From Leifsonia sp. AK011 (lineage in GTDB: Bacteria; Actinomycetota; Actinomycetes; Actinomycetales; Microbacteriaceae): a DNA stretch of 64,000 nucleotides. The DNA lies in NCBI RefSeq assembly GCF_013410945.1, contig NZ_JACCCH010000001.1, positions 1,178,001-1,242,000 of the forward strand, given 5' to 3'. The translations under genes were made by a program, and so were the position numbers. The notes below the pieces were generated by a model that saw only the letters and a program-made list of their open reading frames with translations, was not told the DNA's origin and did no database searches. Shown piece by piece: positions 35,555-43,810 of this stretch; the first letter of the stretch is position 1, and each line of letters starts with the position of its first letter.

Positions 35555-36490
35555 ATGACCGGCAAGGCCGCCCCGGCGATGATCCACACGAGGGCGCCGG
35601 GCAAGATCAATGTCTTCCTCAAAGTGGGTGCCCTCCTCGACGATGGCTACCACGATGTGGCCATCGCGTACCAGGCGGTCTCGCTCTACGAGGACATCCG
35701 CGCGTACCCCGCGAGTGACTTCTCCGTGAGTGTCACGGGCACCGTCGAGCTCTCGCGAGTGCCGACGGATGGCTCGAACATCGCGATCCGCGCGGCCCGC
35801 CTGCTCGCGGCCAGAACGGGCTACCGCGGGGGAGTGCGCCTCGAGATCGACAAGCACGTTCCCGTCACGGGCGGCATGGGCGGCGGGTCGGCGGATGCCG
35901 CGGCCACCCTTCTTGCGTGTGACGCCCTCTGGGGTACCGGAATGCCGCGCGACGAGATGCTCTCGCTCGCCGCGGAACTCGGGGCCGACGTGCCGTTCGC
36001 GTTCACGGGCGGCACGGCCATCGGAACCGGTCGCGGCGACCAGCTGAGCCCGGCGCTCGCGCAGGGCCAGTTCCAGTGGGTGCTGGCGGCCGCCGACTTC
36101 GGCCTCTCCACCCCTGCCGTGTACCGTGAGCTCGACCTCCACCGCCAGCGTCACTCGCAGGACATCTTCCCGGCGCAGATCGCGCCATCCGTCGACGCGA
36201 ACGTGCTGCAGGCATTGCGCGCGGGTGACGCGCACATGCTCGCCGAGTGCCTCCACAACGACCTGCAGGCTCCCGCCATCCACCTCGAGCCGTCGCTCGC
36301 CGGCGTGCTCGAGCTGGGGGAGCGCAACGGCGCTCTCGCCGGGATCGTCTCCGGCTCTGGCCCGACGGTCGCCTTCCTCACCGCCGACGTCGATTCGGCC
36401 CTCGAACTCCAGGTCGCGCTCAGCGCCGCGCGGCAGAACGTGGTGCGGGCTACCGGCCCGGTCCACGGCGCCCGCATCGTCTCCGACTAG
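35555..36490 (+). CDS. ispE: 4-diphosphocytidyl-2-C-methyl-D-erythritol kinase IspE
   Basis: A 311-residue GHMP kinase of the non-mevalonate isoprenoid pathway; it phosphorylates the 2-hydroxyl of CDP-methylerythritol. Motif 1 is [13 protein letters not shown] with the following DGYH, motif 2 is [17 protein letters not shown] (ATP loop), and motif 3 is [13 protein letters not shown]. Position after rsmA is conserved in actinobacteria. A long perfect hairpin follows the gene. Confidence 0.95.
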   Translation: MTGKAAPAMIHTRAPGKINVFLKVGALLDDGYHDVAIAYQAVSLYEDIRAYPASDFSVSVTGTVELSRVPTDGSNIAIRAARLLAARTGYRGGVRLEIDKHVPVTGGMGGGSADAAATLLACDALWGTGMPRDEMLSLAAELGADVPFAFTGGTAIGTGRGDQLSPALAQGQFQWVLAAADFGLSTPAVYRELDLHRQRHSQDIFPAQIAPSVDANVLQALRAGDAHMLAECLHNDLQAPAIHLEPSLAGVLELGERNGALAGIVSGSGPTVAFLTADVDSALELQVALSAARQNVVRATGPVHGARIVSD

Positions 36491-36505
36491 CACCCCCCCC
36501 CACAT

Positions 36506-36571
36506 CCCGTGAGTTGCCCAGTTCGGCCAGTGTTTTCGCGCGCGCACTGGCCGAACTGGGCAACTCACGGG
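36506..36571. repeat. Perfect 27-bp inverted repeat after ispE
   Basis: Arms 36506-36532 and 36545-36571 match without error around a 12-nt TTTTCG-CGCGCG loop. No T-run follows the right arm. It lies between ispE and the glycan operon, whose -10 (TAGATT, 36592-36597) starts 21 nt later. Confidence 0.85.
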
Positions 36572-36605
36572 AGGGGAGGCGCCAGCAGCGGTAGATTGGT
36601 CTCCC

Positions 36606-37829
36606 GTGCCGATTCCGTTCTCCCTCCCGCTCATCGATGACGACGTCATCGCGGAGGTGAACGACGCGCTGACCAACACCGGCTGGCTCACCACGGGCCC
36701 CAAGGTCAGGCAGCTCGAGGCCGAGATCTCGAAGATCACCGGCACCCCGGTTCTGTGCGTCAACTCGTGGACCTCGGGTGCGATGCTCATGCTCCGCTGG
36801 TTCGGCATCGGCCCCGGCGACGAGGTCATCATCCCCGCCTACACCTACAGCGCGACCGCGCTCTGCGCCATGAACATCGGTGCCACGGTCGTCATGGTCG
36901 ATGTCCTCGACGACTTCACCATGGACCCGGAGAAGCTGCGCGCCGCCATCACGCCGCACACCAAGGCCGTCATTCCGGTCGACATCGCCGGATGGCCGGC
37001 GGACTACGACGCGATCCGCGCGATCGTCGAGTCGGCCCGCGCGTCCTTCGTGCCGTCGACGCCTCGGCAGGAGCTTCTCGGCAGGCCCCTCGTCGTCTCC
37101 GACGCGGCCCACTCGCTCGGTGCCGTCTACCGCGGCCAGCCGAACGGACAGTGGGCGGATGCCACGGTCTTCTCGCTCCACTCGGTCAAGAACGTCACCA
37201 CGGGGGAGGGTGGCGCCATCGCCATCAACCTCCCGGACTCCTTCGACCTCGAGGCGGAGCTCGTCTTCCTTCGAGCGTTCTCGCTCAACGGCCAGAACAA
37301 GTCGGCGTTCGAGAAGAACCAGACCGGCGGCTGGCGCTACGACATCGTCGACCAGGGCCTCAAGGTCAACATGCCCGATCTCAACGCTGCCGTGGGCCTC
37401 GCGCAGATCCGCAAGTACGAGTCGCTGCTGCTGCCCGACCGCAAGGCCAAGTTCGCCCTCTACCAACAGGCATTCGCCCAGGACGACTGGGCCATCCTGC
37501 CGCCCGTGCGCGACGAGATCCACGACTCGAGCTGCCACCTCTACATGCTCCGCATCGCCGGCGCCGACGAGGACCGCCGCGACCGCATCATCGCGCACCT
37601 GTCGGCTGCGGGCATCGGGGTGAACGTGCACTACATCCCGATGGCGATGCTCACCCTCTTCCGCACTCGCGGCTACGACATCGCGGACTACCCGAAGACC
37701 TTCGAGCTCTACGAGAACGAGATCACGCTTCCGCTCTACAACACGCTCACCGAGGAGCAGGTCGCCGAGGTGATCGCGGGCGTGCGCGAGGCCGTGGCGG
37801 CGACGGCCAGCTCGGCGGCGACGGCATGA
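36606..37829 (+). CDS. DegT/DnrJ/EryC1-type sugar aminotransferase
   Basis: A 407-residue PLP enzyme that aminates a keto-sugar nucleotide. The PLP lysine is in FSLHSVKNVTTGEGG; EVIIPAYTYSATA and VVSDAAHSLGA (PLP-binding Asp) are conserved. The C-terminal domain contains the substrate loop GVNVHYIPMAML. It starts with GTG 36606, 8 nt after TAGATT, and its stop overlaps the next ATG (ATGA). Next to a 4,6-dehydratase-like gene and a phosphoglycosyl transferase it probably makes a 4-amino-4,6-dideoxy sugar, as PglE does for bacillosamine. Confidence 0.9.
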   Translation: MPIPFSLPLIDDDVIAEVNDALTNTGWLTTGPKVRQLEAEISKITGTPVLCVNSWTSGAMLMLRWFGIGPGDEVIIPAYTYSATALCAMNIGATVVMVDVLDDFTMDPEKLRAAITPHTKAVIPVDIAGWPADYDAIRAIVESARASFVPSTPRQELLGRPLVVSDAAHSLGAVYRGQPNGQWADATVFSLHSVKNVTTGEGGAIAINLPDSFDLEAELVFLRAFSLNGQNKSAFEKNQTGGWRYDIVDQGLKVNMPDLNAAVGLAQIRKYESLLLPDRKAKFALYQQAFAQDDWAILPPVRDEIHDSSCHLYMLRIAGADEDRRDRIIAHLSAAGIGVNVHYIPMAMLTLFRTRGYDIADYPKTFELYENEITLPLYNTLTEEQVAEVIAGVREAVAATASSAATA

Positions 37830-39040
37830 TCGACTTCGACCTCGACGCGTTCATCGCGAGGCATGTCACGGGCCGCGACGAGAGCATGTTCGCGGCCGAC
37901 CTTGCGGCGCACGACGCCGAACTTCGCGCGGCGGTCGCCGGGGCATCCGTTCTCGTGATCGGCGGCGCAGGCACGATCGGGTCGTCCTTCATCCGCGCCC
38001 TGTTGCCGTACGAGCCCGCCAAGCTCGTTGTGGTCGACCTCAGCGAGAACGGACTCACCGAACTCACGCGGGACCTGCGCTCGACCGACGGGCAGTACGT
38101 GCCAGCCGAGTACCTGACCTACCCGATCAGCTTCGGGGATGCCGTATTCGAGCGGATGCTCGCCACCCACGGTCCCTTCGATATCGTTGCCCACTTCGCG
38201 GCCCACAAGCATGTGCGCAGCGAGAAGGATCGCTTCTCGATCGAGGCCATGGTCGAGAACAACGTGCTCTCCACCGCACGCCTGCTCGAGCTCCTGCTGC
38301 CGACCCCGCCGAAGCACTTCTTCTGCGTCTCCACCGACAAGGCCGCGAATCCCGCCAACGTCATGGGTGCCTCGAAGAAGCTCATGGAGGAGGCCGTGCT
38401 CGCCTACTCGGCTGAGCTGCCCGCGACAACCGCGCGCTTCGCGAACGTCGCCTTCTCGAACGGCAGCCTCCCCGCCGGTTTCCTCGAGCGCATCGCCAAG
38501 GGGCAGCCTCTGTCCGCACCCTCCGACGTGCGGCGGTACTTCGTTTCGCCCGCCGAGTCGGGCCAGCTGTGCCTCATCGCGTGCGTACTGGGGAAGCCCG
38601 GTGACATCCTGTTCCCCCAGCTCGAATCACCCACGATGCTGACCTTCTCCGCGATAGCGGATGCCCTGCTCACCGAGCTCGGATACACCCCGGTTCGCGC
38701 GGCCAGCGAGAACGAGGCGCGCGAGCGCGCGGCCGCACGCAAGCCCGGGGACACCGAGTGGCCCGTGTACTACTTCGCGTCCGACACCTCGGGCGAGAAG
38801 CCGTTCGAGGAGTTCTACACGACCGACGAGGACGTCGACCTGGAGCGCTTCGAGGCGCTGGGCGTTGTGCACGGAGTCGCGAACTACGACGTGGCGGGCA
38901 TCCGCCTCGTCCGTGACGAGCTGCGCGAACTCTTCGCCCGCCCTGGGGTCGAGAAGGACGTGATCGTCGCGGAACTCACCCGGCTCGTGCCCACCTTCCA
39001 GCACGTCGAGACCGGCACCGGCCTCGACCAGAAGATGTGA
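37826..39040 (+). CDS. CapD/FlaA1-like nucleotide-sugar 4,6-dehydratase or epimerase
   Basis: A 404-residue short-chain dehydrogenase-fold protein of the polysaccharide-biosynthesis (CapD) family. The NAD loop is SVLVIGGAGTIGSS (near residue 40), followed by VVVDLSENGL, HFAAHKHVRSEKD and the diagnostic STDKAANPANVMGASKKLME with the catalytic Lys. It lacks the membrane helices of full PglF/WbpM, resembling soluble forms. A C-terminal extension of about 100 residues follows the dehydratase core. The substrate is probably a UDP-HexNAc. It overlaps both neighbours by 4 bp, in the middle of a three-gene operon. Confidence 0.88.
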   Translation: MIDFDLDAFIARHVTGRDESMFAADLAAHDAELRAAVAGASVLVIGGAGTIGSSFIRALLPYEPAKLVVVDLSENGLTELTRDLRSTDGQYVPAEYLTYPISFGDAVFERMLATHGPFDIVAHFAAHKHVRSEKDRFSIEAMVENNVLSTARLLELLLPTPPKHFFCVSTDKAANPANVMGASKKLMEEAVLAYSAELPATTARFANVAFSNGSLPAGFLERIAKGQPLSAPSDVRRYFVSPAESGQLCLIACVLGKPGDILFPQLESPTMLTFSAIADALLTELGYTPVRAASENEARERAAARKPGDTEWPVYYFASDTSGEKPFEEFYTTDEDVDLERFEALGVVHGVANYDVAGIRLVRDELRELFARPGVEKDVIVAELTRLVPTFQHVETGTGLDQKM

Positions 39041-39714
39041 TCGTGTACGCCGCCGTCAAACGGGGCCTGGACCTCGTCGCCTCCGTGCTCATCCTGCTCG
39101 TGCTCACCCCGATCCTGCTGCCGATCATGCTCGCCCTGCGCCTCACGGGCGAGGGCGCTGTCTTCTACCGCCAGCAGCGCGTCGGGTACCGCAACGCGAT
39201 GTTCGGCATCTGGAAGTTCGCGACCATGCTCAAGAACAGCCCCAACATGGGTACCGGGTCGCTCACCGTCCGCGGGGACCCGCGCGTGACGCCCGTCGGC
39301 AAGTACCTGCGCTCGACCAAGATCAACGAGCTGCCGCAGCTGCTCAACGTCGTCACGGGACAGATGAGCTTCGTTGGGCCCCGTCCTCAGATGCAGGTCG
39401 ACTACGACGCCTACCCGCCACACGTGCGCGACACGATCTACAGCGTGCGCCCCGGCATCACCGGCATCGGCTCGGTCGTCTTCCGCGACGAGGAGCGCCT
39501 GCTCTCCGTGCCGGGTCGCGACCCCCGTGAGTTCTACGCCCAGGAGATCGCACCCTACAAGGGCGAGCTCGAGATGTGGTACCTCGAGCACAAGTCCCTG
39601 GTGACGGATGCCCGGCTCGTGTTCCACACGGCGTGGGCCGTGCTCGCCCCCCACTCCGACGCCGTCTTCCGCGCCTTCCGCGACCTGCCGCCGCGCCCCG
39701 ACTGGCTCCAGTAG
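39037..39714 (+). CDS. Undecaprenyl-phosphate phosphoglycosyl transferase (PglC/WbpL-like sugar transferase)
   Basis: A 225-residue monotopic bacterial sugar transferase that starts a surface glycan by moving a sugar-phosphate to undecaprenyl phosphate. The re-entrant N-terminal helix ([18 protein letters not shown]) is followed by [16 protein letters not shown] (catalytic region), [27 protein letters not shown] and VRPGITG. GTG 39037 overlaps the dehydratase stop. Length is close to PglC (about 200). It ends the operon; no further glycosyltransferases or flippase follow in this window. Confidence 0.9.
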   Translation: MIVYAAVKRGLDLVASVLILLVLTPILLPIMLALRLTGEGAVFYRQQRVGYRNAMFGIWKFATMLKNSPNMGTGSLTVRGDPRVTPVGKYLRSTKINELPQLLNVVTGQMSFVGPRPQMQVDYDAYPPHVRDTIYSVRPGITGIGSVVFRDEERLLSVPGRDPREFYAQEIAPYKGELEMWYLEHKSLVTDARLVFHTAWAVLAPHSDAVFRAFRDLPPRPDWLQ

Positions 39715-39720
39715 CGCGTC

Positions 39721-39796
39721 CCAACCCCCGCGAGAAGCCACTTTTCGGGGCTTTTCGGCGTGATGCGGGCAACAGGTGGCTTTTCGCGGGGGTTGG
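39721..39796. repeat. Long-stem inverted repeat after the glycan operon
   Basis: Arms 39721-39741 and 39776-39796 (21 bp, one mismatch that is a G/T-type change) enclose 34 nt containing TTTTCGGGGCTTTTC. A related copy lies at 51535-51607. Confidence 0.8.
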
Positions 39797-39824
39797 TGAG
39801 GGGGAACAACACAGGGCGCGGGGG

Positions 39825-39830
39825 TAGCAT
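39825..39830 (+). promoter_or_regulatory. -10 TAGCAT of the molybdopterin oxidoreductase gene
   Basis: It ends 6 nt before GTG 39837 and supports that start. Confidence 0.55.
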
Positions 39831-39836
39831 GCGACC

Positions 39837-41405
39837 GTGAAGCGTGAGACGTGGGTGGCCGCCGTTGTCGGGATGCTGGCCGCCGCCGTCACACTCGCGG
39901 TCGGGCACTTCGTGGCCCTGCTCGTCGCTCCCGGAGCGAGCCCGCTGCTCGCGGTCGGTGCCTGGGTGATCGACATCGTTCCCCCGTGGGTCAAGGACAC
40001 CGCGATCGCCCTCTTCGGCACGGGCGACAAGGTGGCCCTGCTCGTCGGGCTCGGACTGCTCGTGGCGATCCTCGCGGCTGCGGCGGGCATCCTCGAGTTC
40101 CGCAGGCCGCCGTGGGGCATCGTCGTGCTGGTCGTCGTCGGCGTGATCGCCACGATCGCTGCCCTCACCCGGTCGGGCGCCACCATCAACTGGTCGATTC
40201 CGACCGCTGTCGGCGTCGTCGGCGGCGCGGTCGTGCTCCGCATCGCGAGCGACCGGCTGCGCACCTGGCAGGGTACGCAGCACTCTGCCGCGGTTGCTGC
40301 CAAGCCCGGCATCCCGGACCCCGCGGTCGGCCTGAGCAGGCGCAAGTTCCTCACGGCCGTGATCGTGGCGGCGGGCGTCGCGGCGGTCGCGGGCGCGGCA
40401 TCCGGCGTCATGTCCCGCGCGACGCAGGTGGCCAACACCGTACGCGAGGCGATCCGCCTCCCGAAGCCAGCCCAACCAGCGCCACCCATTCCCGCGGGTG
40501 CCGAACTCGACATCCAGGGTCTCGCCACGGTCGTCACCCCGAATCCCTCCTTCTATCGCATCGATACCGCGCTGGGTGTGCCCAACATCGACACCTCGGA
40601 GTGGAGGCTTCGGATCGTCGGGATGGTCGAGAACGAGGTCGAGATCGGCTGGGACGAGTTGCTGGCCCTGCCGCTCGAGGAGTCCGCGGTCACGCTCGCC
40701 TGCGTCTCCAACGAGGTGGGCGGTGACCTCATCGGCAACGCCATGTGGCTCGGCTACCCCATCCGTCACCTTCTGGAGCGAGCGAAGCCGACAGCGGACG
40801 CCGACATGGTGCTCTCGCGCAGCATCGACGGATTCACCGCGAGCACGCCCCTCGAGGCGCTCACCGACGACAGCCGAGTGGCGATGCTCGCGGTCGGCAT
40901 GAACGGCGAGACGCTACCCCTCGAGCACGGCTTCCCGGTGCGCATGGTCGTGGCAGGCCTCTACGGCTACGTCTCCGCCACGAAGTGGGTCACCGAGCTG
41001 AAGGTCACGCGCTTCGACAAGGAGACCGCGTACTGGACCGATCGCGGATGGTCCGAGAAGGGCCCGATCAAGACGTCGTCGCGCATCGATGTGCCGCAGG
41101 CCGGCGCCTTCGTCGAAGCCGGGACGGTAACGGTCGCCGGGATGGCCTGGGCCCAGCACACCGGCATCGACAGCGTGCAGGTGCGAGTCGACCAGGGCGA
41201 GTGGCACGACGCGAGGCTTGCCGACGCGATCAACTCCGACACCTGGGTGCAGTGGGTCTGGGAGTGGGAGGGAGCCGAGGCCGGACTCCACGAGCTGGAG
41301 GTGCGCGCCACCGACACCTACGGCAAGACCCAGTCGGAGAAGCGACTGCCCGTCGTGCCCGACGGCGCCGAGGGGTGGCACCTGATCCGCGTGAGCGTCG
41401 GCTAG
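39837..41405 (+). CDS. Membrane-anchored molybdopterin oxidoreductase (sulfite-oxidase family)
   Basis: A 522-residue protein. Four N-terminal helices (about residues 8-140) are followed by an internal twin-arginine-like segment LSRRKFLTAVIVAAGVAAV and then an extracytoplasmic sulfite-oxidase-type Moco domain. The single Cys ligand of molybdenum lies in TLACVSNEVGG. GFPVRMVVAGLYGYVSATKWV and a C-terminal Ig-like dimerisation domain (DSVQVRVDQGEWHDARL) complete the fold. Relatives act on sulfite, methionine sulfoxide or other small oxides; the substrate is not evident. It shares a CTAG with the end of the convergent MOSC gene. Confidence 0.88.
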   Translation: MKRETWVAAVVGMLAAAVTLAVGHFVALLVAPGASPLLAVGAWVIDIVPPWVKDTAIALFGTGDKVALLVGLGLLVAILAAAAGILEFRRPPWGIVVLVVVGVIATIAALTRSGATINWSIPTAVGVVGGAVVLRIASDRLRTWQGTQHSAAVAAKPGIPDPAVGLSRRKFLTAVIVAAGVAAVAGAASGVMSRATQVANTVREAIRLPKPAQPAPPIPAGAELDIQGLATVVTPNPSFYRIDTALGVPNIDTSEWRLRIVGMVENEVEIGWDELLALPLEESAVTLACVSNEVGGDLIGNAMWLGYPIRHLLERAKPTADADMVLSRSIDGFTASTPLEALTDDSRVAMLAVGMNGETLPLEHGFPVRMVVAGLYGYVSATKWVTELKVTRFDKETAYWTDRGWSEKGPIKTSSRIDVPQAGAFVEAGTVTVAGMAWAQHTGIDSVQVRVDQGEWHDARLADAINSDTWVQWVWEWEGAEAGLHELEVRATDTYGKTQSEKRLPVVPDGAEGWHLIRVSVG

Positions 41406-41947
41406 ATCAGCGTCGGCTGCGCGAGCGCTCGCTCGGTGCGCAGCACGGCAGGTCCCACCATGAGCGTGCCGTTCGTGAGCGGCTCGCAGCGGATGCCACC
41501 CCGCTTCAGTAGCGCCTTGTGTGCACCGTCCCCGAACGCGACATCCATCCACGCGCACGGGTTCGCCGGACGGTGCGCCCTGAACCGCACGGCGCCGCGC
41601 CCGGTGTCGAGGGAGAAGTCCTCCCCGCGGAGTTCGTCGATGGGAGCGCCACGCAGGATGATGTTGCGCCGCGTGAGGGCCGGGTCCACCGGCCCGACGC
41701 CGAGAACCCTGCTGACGTGCTCGATCGATTCGACGGCCATGACGGTTACCGATGCAGTGCGGTGGGCAGCATGCCCGAAGTAGCGATCACCGACGATGCC
41801 GAGTCCAGCCCGGATCTCGATCGCCTCGTGTTCCTCGCGGGTTGTGGCATCCCGCGGCCCATCGGCTGGCCTGCCCTCGTAGCGGTGCAGGGGTGAGGCA
41901 AGCAGCGTGACGATCTCCACGTCGAGGGCGAAGGGCAGCGCGGGCAC
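41402..41947 (-). CDS. MOSC-domain protein
   Basis: A 181-residue protein with the beta-rich MOSC fold of molybdenum cofactor sulfurase C-termini. Conserved parts are GIVGDRYFG near residue 51, LTRRNIILRG, and the expected cysteine in ANPCAWMD, where sulfur may be bound. MOSC proteins handle sulfur or the molybdenum cofactor, which fits the adjacent Moco enzyme. The GTG start at 41947 has TAGCGT 6 nt upstream. It ends convergently with a 4-bp overlap. Confidence 0.88.
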   Translation of the reverse strand: MPALPFALDVEIVTLLASPLHRYEGRPADGPRDATTREEHEAIEIRAGLGIVGDRYFGHAAHRTASVTVMAVESIEHVSRVLGVGPVDPALTRRNIILRGAPIDELRGEDFSLDTGRGAVRFRAHRPANPCAWMDVAFGDGAHKALLKRGGIRCEPLTNGTLMVGPAVLRTERALAQPTLI

Positions 41948-41953
41948 TGGTCA

Positions 41954-41959
41954 ACGCTA
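41954..41959 (-). promoter_or_regulatory. -10 TAGCGT of the MOSC gene
   Basis: It ends 6 nt before GTG 41947 on the minus strand. Confidence 0.5.
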
Positions 41960-41988
41960 ACCCGGGGGGAGCGCACAACTCCTGCCCT

Positions 41989-41994
41989 TAGGCT
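41989..41994 (+). promoter_or_regulatory. -10 TAGGCT of the ABC-F gene
   Basis: It ends 9 nt before ATG 42004, giving a leader of at most a few bases. Confidence 0.45.
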
Positions 41995-42003
41995 CGATGG
42001 GAC

Positions 42004-43788
42004 ATGGCACACCTTCTCGGCGCTGAGGCGCTTCACCTCGAATACCCCACTCGCGTCATCTTCGACAGCGCCACCGTCGGCCTCGACGAGGGCGACCGCG
42101 TCGGCATCGTCGGTCGCAACGGCGACGGCAAGACGACGCTTCTCAGGATGCTCGCCGGCCGACTCGAACCGGACTCCGGTCGTGTCACCCGCCGCGGTGG
42201 GGTGACGCTCGGGATGCTCGACCAGGCCGACGAGCTCGCGAGCGGTCTCACGGTGCACCAGACGGTCATCGGCGATATCGACGAGCACGTCTGGGCTGGG
42301 GATCCGAAGGTCCGGGACGTCATCGCGGGTCTCCTGCCGGGCATCCCGTGGGAGGCGCTCGTCGACGACCTGTCCGGCGGGCAGCGTCGACGCGTCGCGC
42401 TCGCCGCCGTGCTCATCGGCGACTACGACGTGATCTTCCTCGACGAGCCCACGAACCACCTCGACGTCGAGGGCATCGCGTGGCTCGCCGGGCACCTCAA
42501 GAAGCGCTGGTCGGCCAACGCGGGTGGACTCGTGGTCGTGACCCACGATCGGTGGTTCCTCGACGAGATCTGCACCGCGACGTGGGAGGTCCACGACCGC
42601 CTCATCGAGCCCTTCGAGGGCGGTTACGCCGCCTACATCCTGCAGCGCGTCGAGCGCGACCGGATGGCATCCGTCACCGAGGCCAAACGCCAGAACCTCA
42701 TGAAGAAGGAACTCGCGTGGCTGCGGCGCGGTGCGCCGGCGCGCACGGCGAAGCCGAAGTTCCGCATCGACGCCGCCAACGAGCTCATCGAGAACGAACC
42801 GCCCGTGCGCGACACCGTGAGCCTGGCATCCATGGCCATGCAGCGCCTCGGCAAGGACGTCGTCGATCTCGAGGACGTCAGCGTGTCCTTCGAGGGCAAG
42901 GATGTGCTGCGCGACATCACCTGGCGCATCGCTCCGGGGGAGCGCACCGGCATCCTCGGTGTCAATGGCGCAGGCAAGAGCACGTTGCTCAGCCTCGTCT
43001 CCGGAACTCTCCAGCCCACGAGCGGCCGGGTCAAGCGGGGCAAGACGATCAAGGTCGCCACCCTCACCCAGCAGCTCTTCGAGCTCGAGGACATCTGGAA
43101 CGATCGCGTCAGCGACGTCATCGGTCGCCAGCGCAGTACCTACGTTGCGGGTGGCAAGGAGATGACGCCCGGCCAGCTGCTCGAGCGCGTCGGCTTCTCC
43201 AGCGCCCAGCTCGCGACCCCGGTCAAGGATCTCTCGGGTGGCCAGAAGCGTCGGCTCCAGCTGCTGCTGATCCTGCTCAGCGAGCCCAACGTGCTCATCC
43301 TCGACGAGCCGACCAACGACCTCGACACTGACATGCTGGCGGCGATCGAGGACCTCCTCGACAGCTTCCCCGGCACGCTCCTGGTTGTGAGCCACGACCG
43401 GTACCTGATCGAGCGCGTCACTGACCAGCAGTACGCGGTGATGGATGGCGGGTTCCGCCACCTTCCGCGCGGCGTCGACCAGTACCTCGAACTGCGCACG
43501 GCCCAGATGAAGGGTGGTGGTTCATCGGCACCCACGGCGACCGCTGCTCCCGCCACCTCGAAGCTCAGTGGTGCTGAGCTTCGGAACACCCAGAAGGAGC
43601 ACGCGGCGGCCGGTCGCAAGATCGACAAACTGAACGGCCAGATCGCGGAGCTCCACGAACGGATGGCCACCCACGACCAGTCGGACTACACGGGCATCGG
43701 CGCGCTCGCTGACGAGCTGCGCGAACTGCAGGCGCAGCTCGAGACGGTGGAGACGCGCTGGCTGGAGCTCGAGGAGCTGCTCGGCTAG
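42004..43788 (+). CDS. ABC-F family ATPase (Uup-like)
   Basis: A 594-residue soluble protein with two ATPase domains and no membrane part. The first has Walker A GRNGDGKTT and signature DLSGGQRRR with DEPTNHLD. The second has GVNGAGKST and LSGGQKRRLQ with DEPTNDLD. A linker of about 60 residues joins them, and a charged coiled-coil tail (ELRNTQKEHAAAGRKIDKLN and on) ends the protein, as in Uup. ABC-F proteins act on ribosomes or DNA branch points. The gene commonly follows ispE in actinobacteria but here is 5.5 kb away. Confidence 0.93.
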   Translation: MAHLLGAEALHLEYPTRVIFDSATVGLDEGDRVGIVGRNGDGKTTLLRMLAGRLEPDSGRVTRRGGVTLGMLDQADELASGLTVHQTVIGDIDEHVWAGDPKVRDVIAGLLPGIPWEALVDDLSGGQRRRVALAAVLIGDYDVIFLDEPTNHLDVEGIAWLAGHLKKRWSANAGGLVVVTHDRWFLDEICTATWEVHDRLIEPFEGGYAAYILQRVERDRMASVTEAKRQNLMKKELAWLRRGAPARTAKPKFRIDAANELIENEPPVRDTVSLASMAMQRLGKDVVDLEDVSVSFEGKDVLRDITWRIAPGERTGILGVNGAGKSTLLSLVSGTLQPTSGRVKRGKTIKVATLTQQLFELEDIWNDRVSDVIGRQRSTYVAGGKEMTPGQLLERVGFSSAQLATPVKDLSGGQKRRLQLLLILLSEPNVLILDEPTNDLDTDMLAAIEDLLDSFPGTLLVVSHDRYLIERVTDQQYAVMDGGFRHLPRGVDQYLELRTAQMKGGGSSAPTATAAPATSKLSGAELRNTQKEHAAAGRKIDKLNGQIAELHERMATHDQSDYTGIGALADELRELQAQLETVETRWLELEELLG

Positions 43789-43797
43789 CGGCCGCAC

Positions 43798-43803
43798 TAG
43801 GCT
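43798..43803 (+). promoter_or_regulatory. -10 TAGGCT of the OleA-like gene
   Basis: It ends 7 nt before GTG 43811, immediately behind the ABC-F stop. Confidence 0.5.
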
Positions 43804-43810
43804 CGCACAC

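Noticed and set aside
36491-36605. Terminator at the 27-bp hairpin
   Set aside because: No T-run follows; the T-stretch is in the loop. Listed as an inverted repeat instead.
36755-37825. Long upstream extension of the CapD-like gene
   Set aside because: The extra 357 residues overlap the aminotransferase in another frame; homology and the ATGA overlap place the start at 37826.
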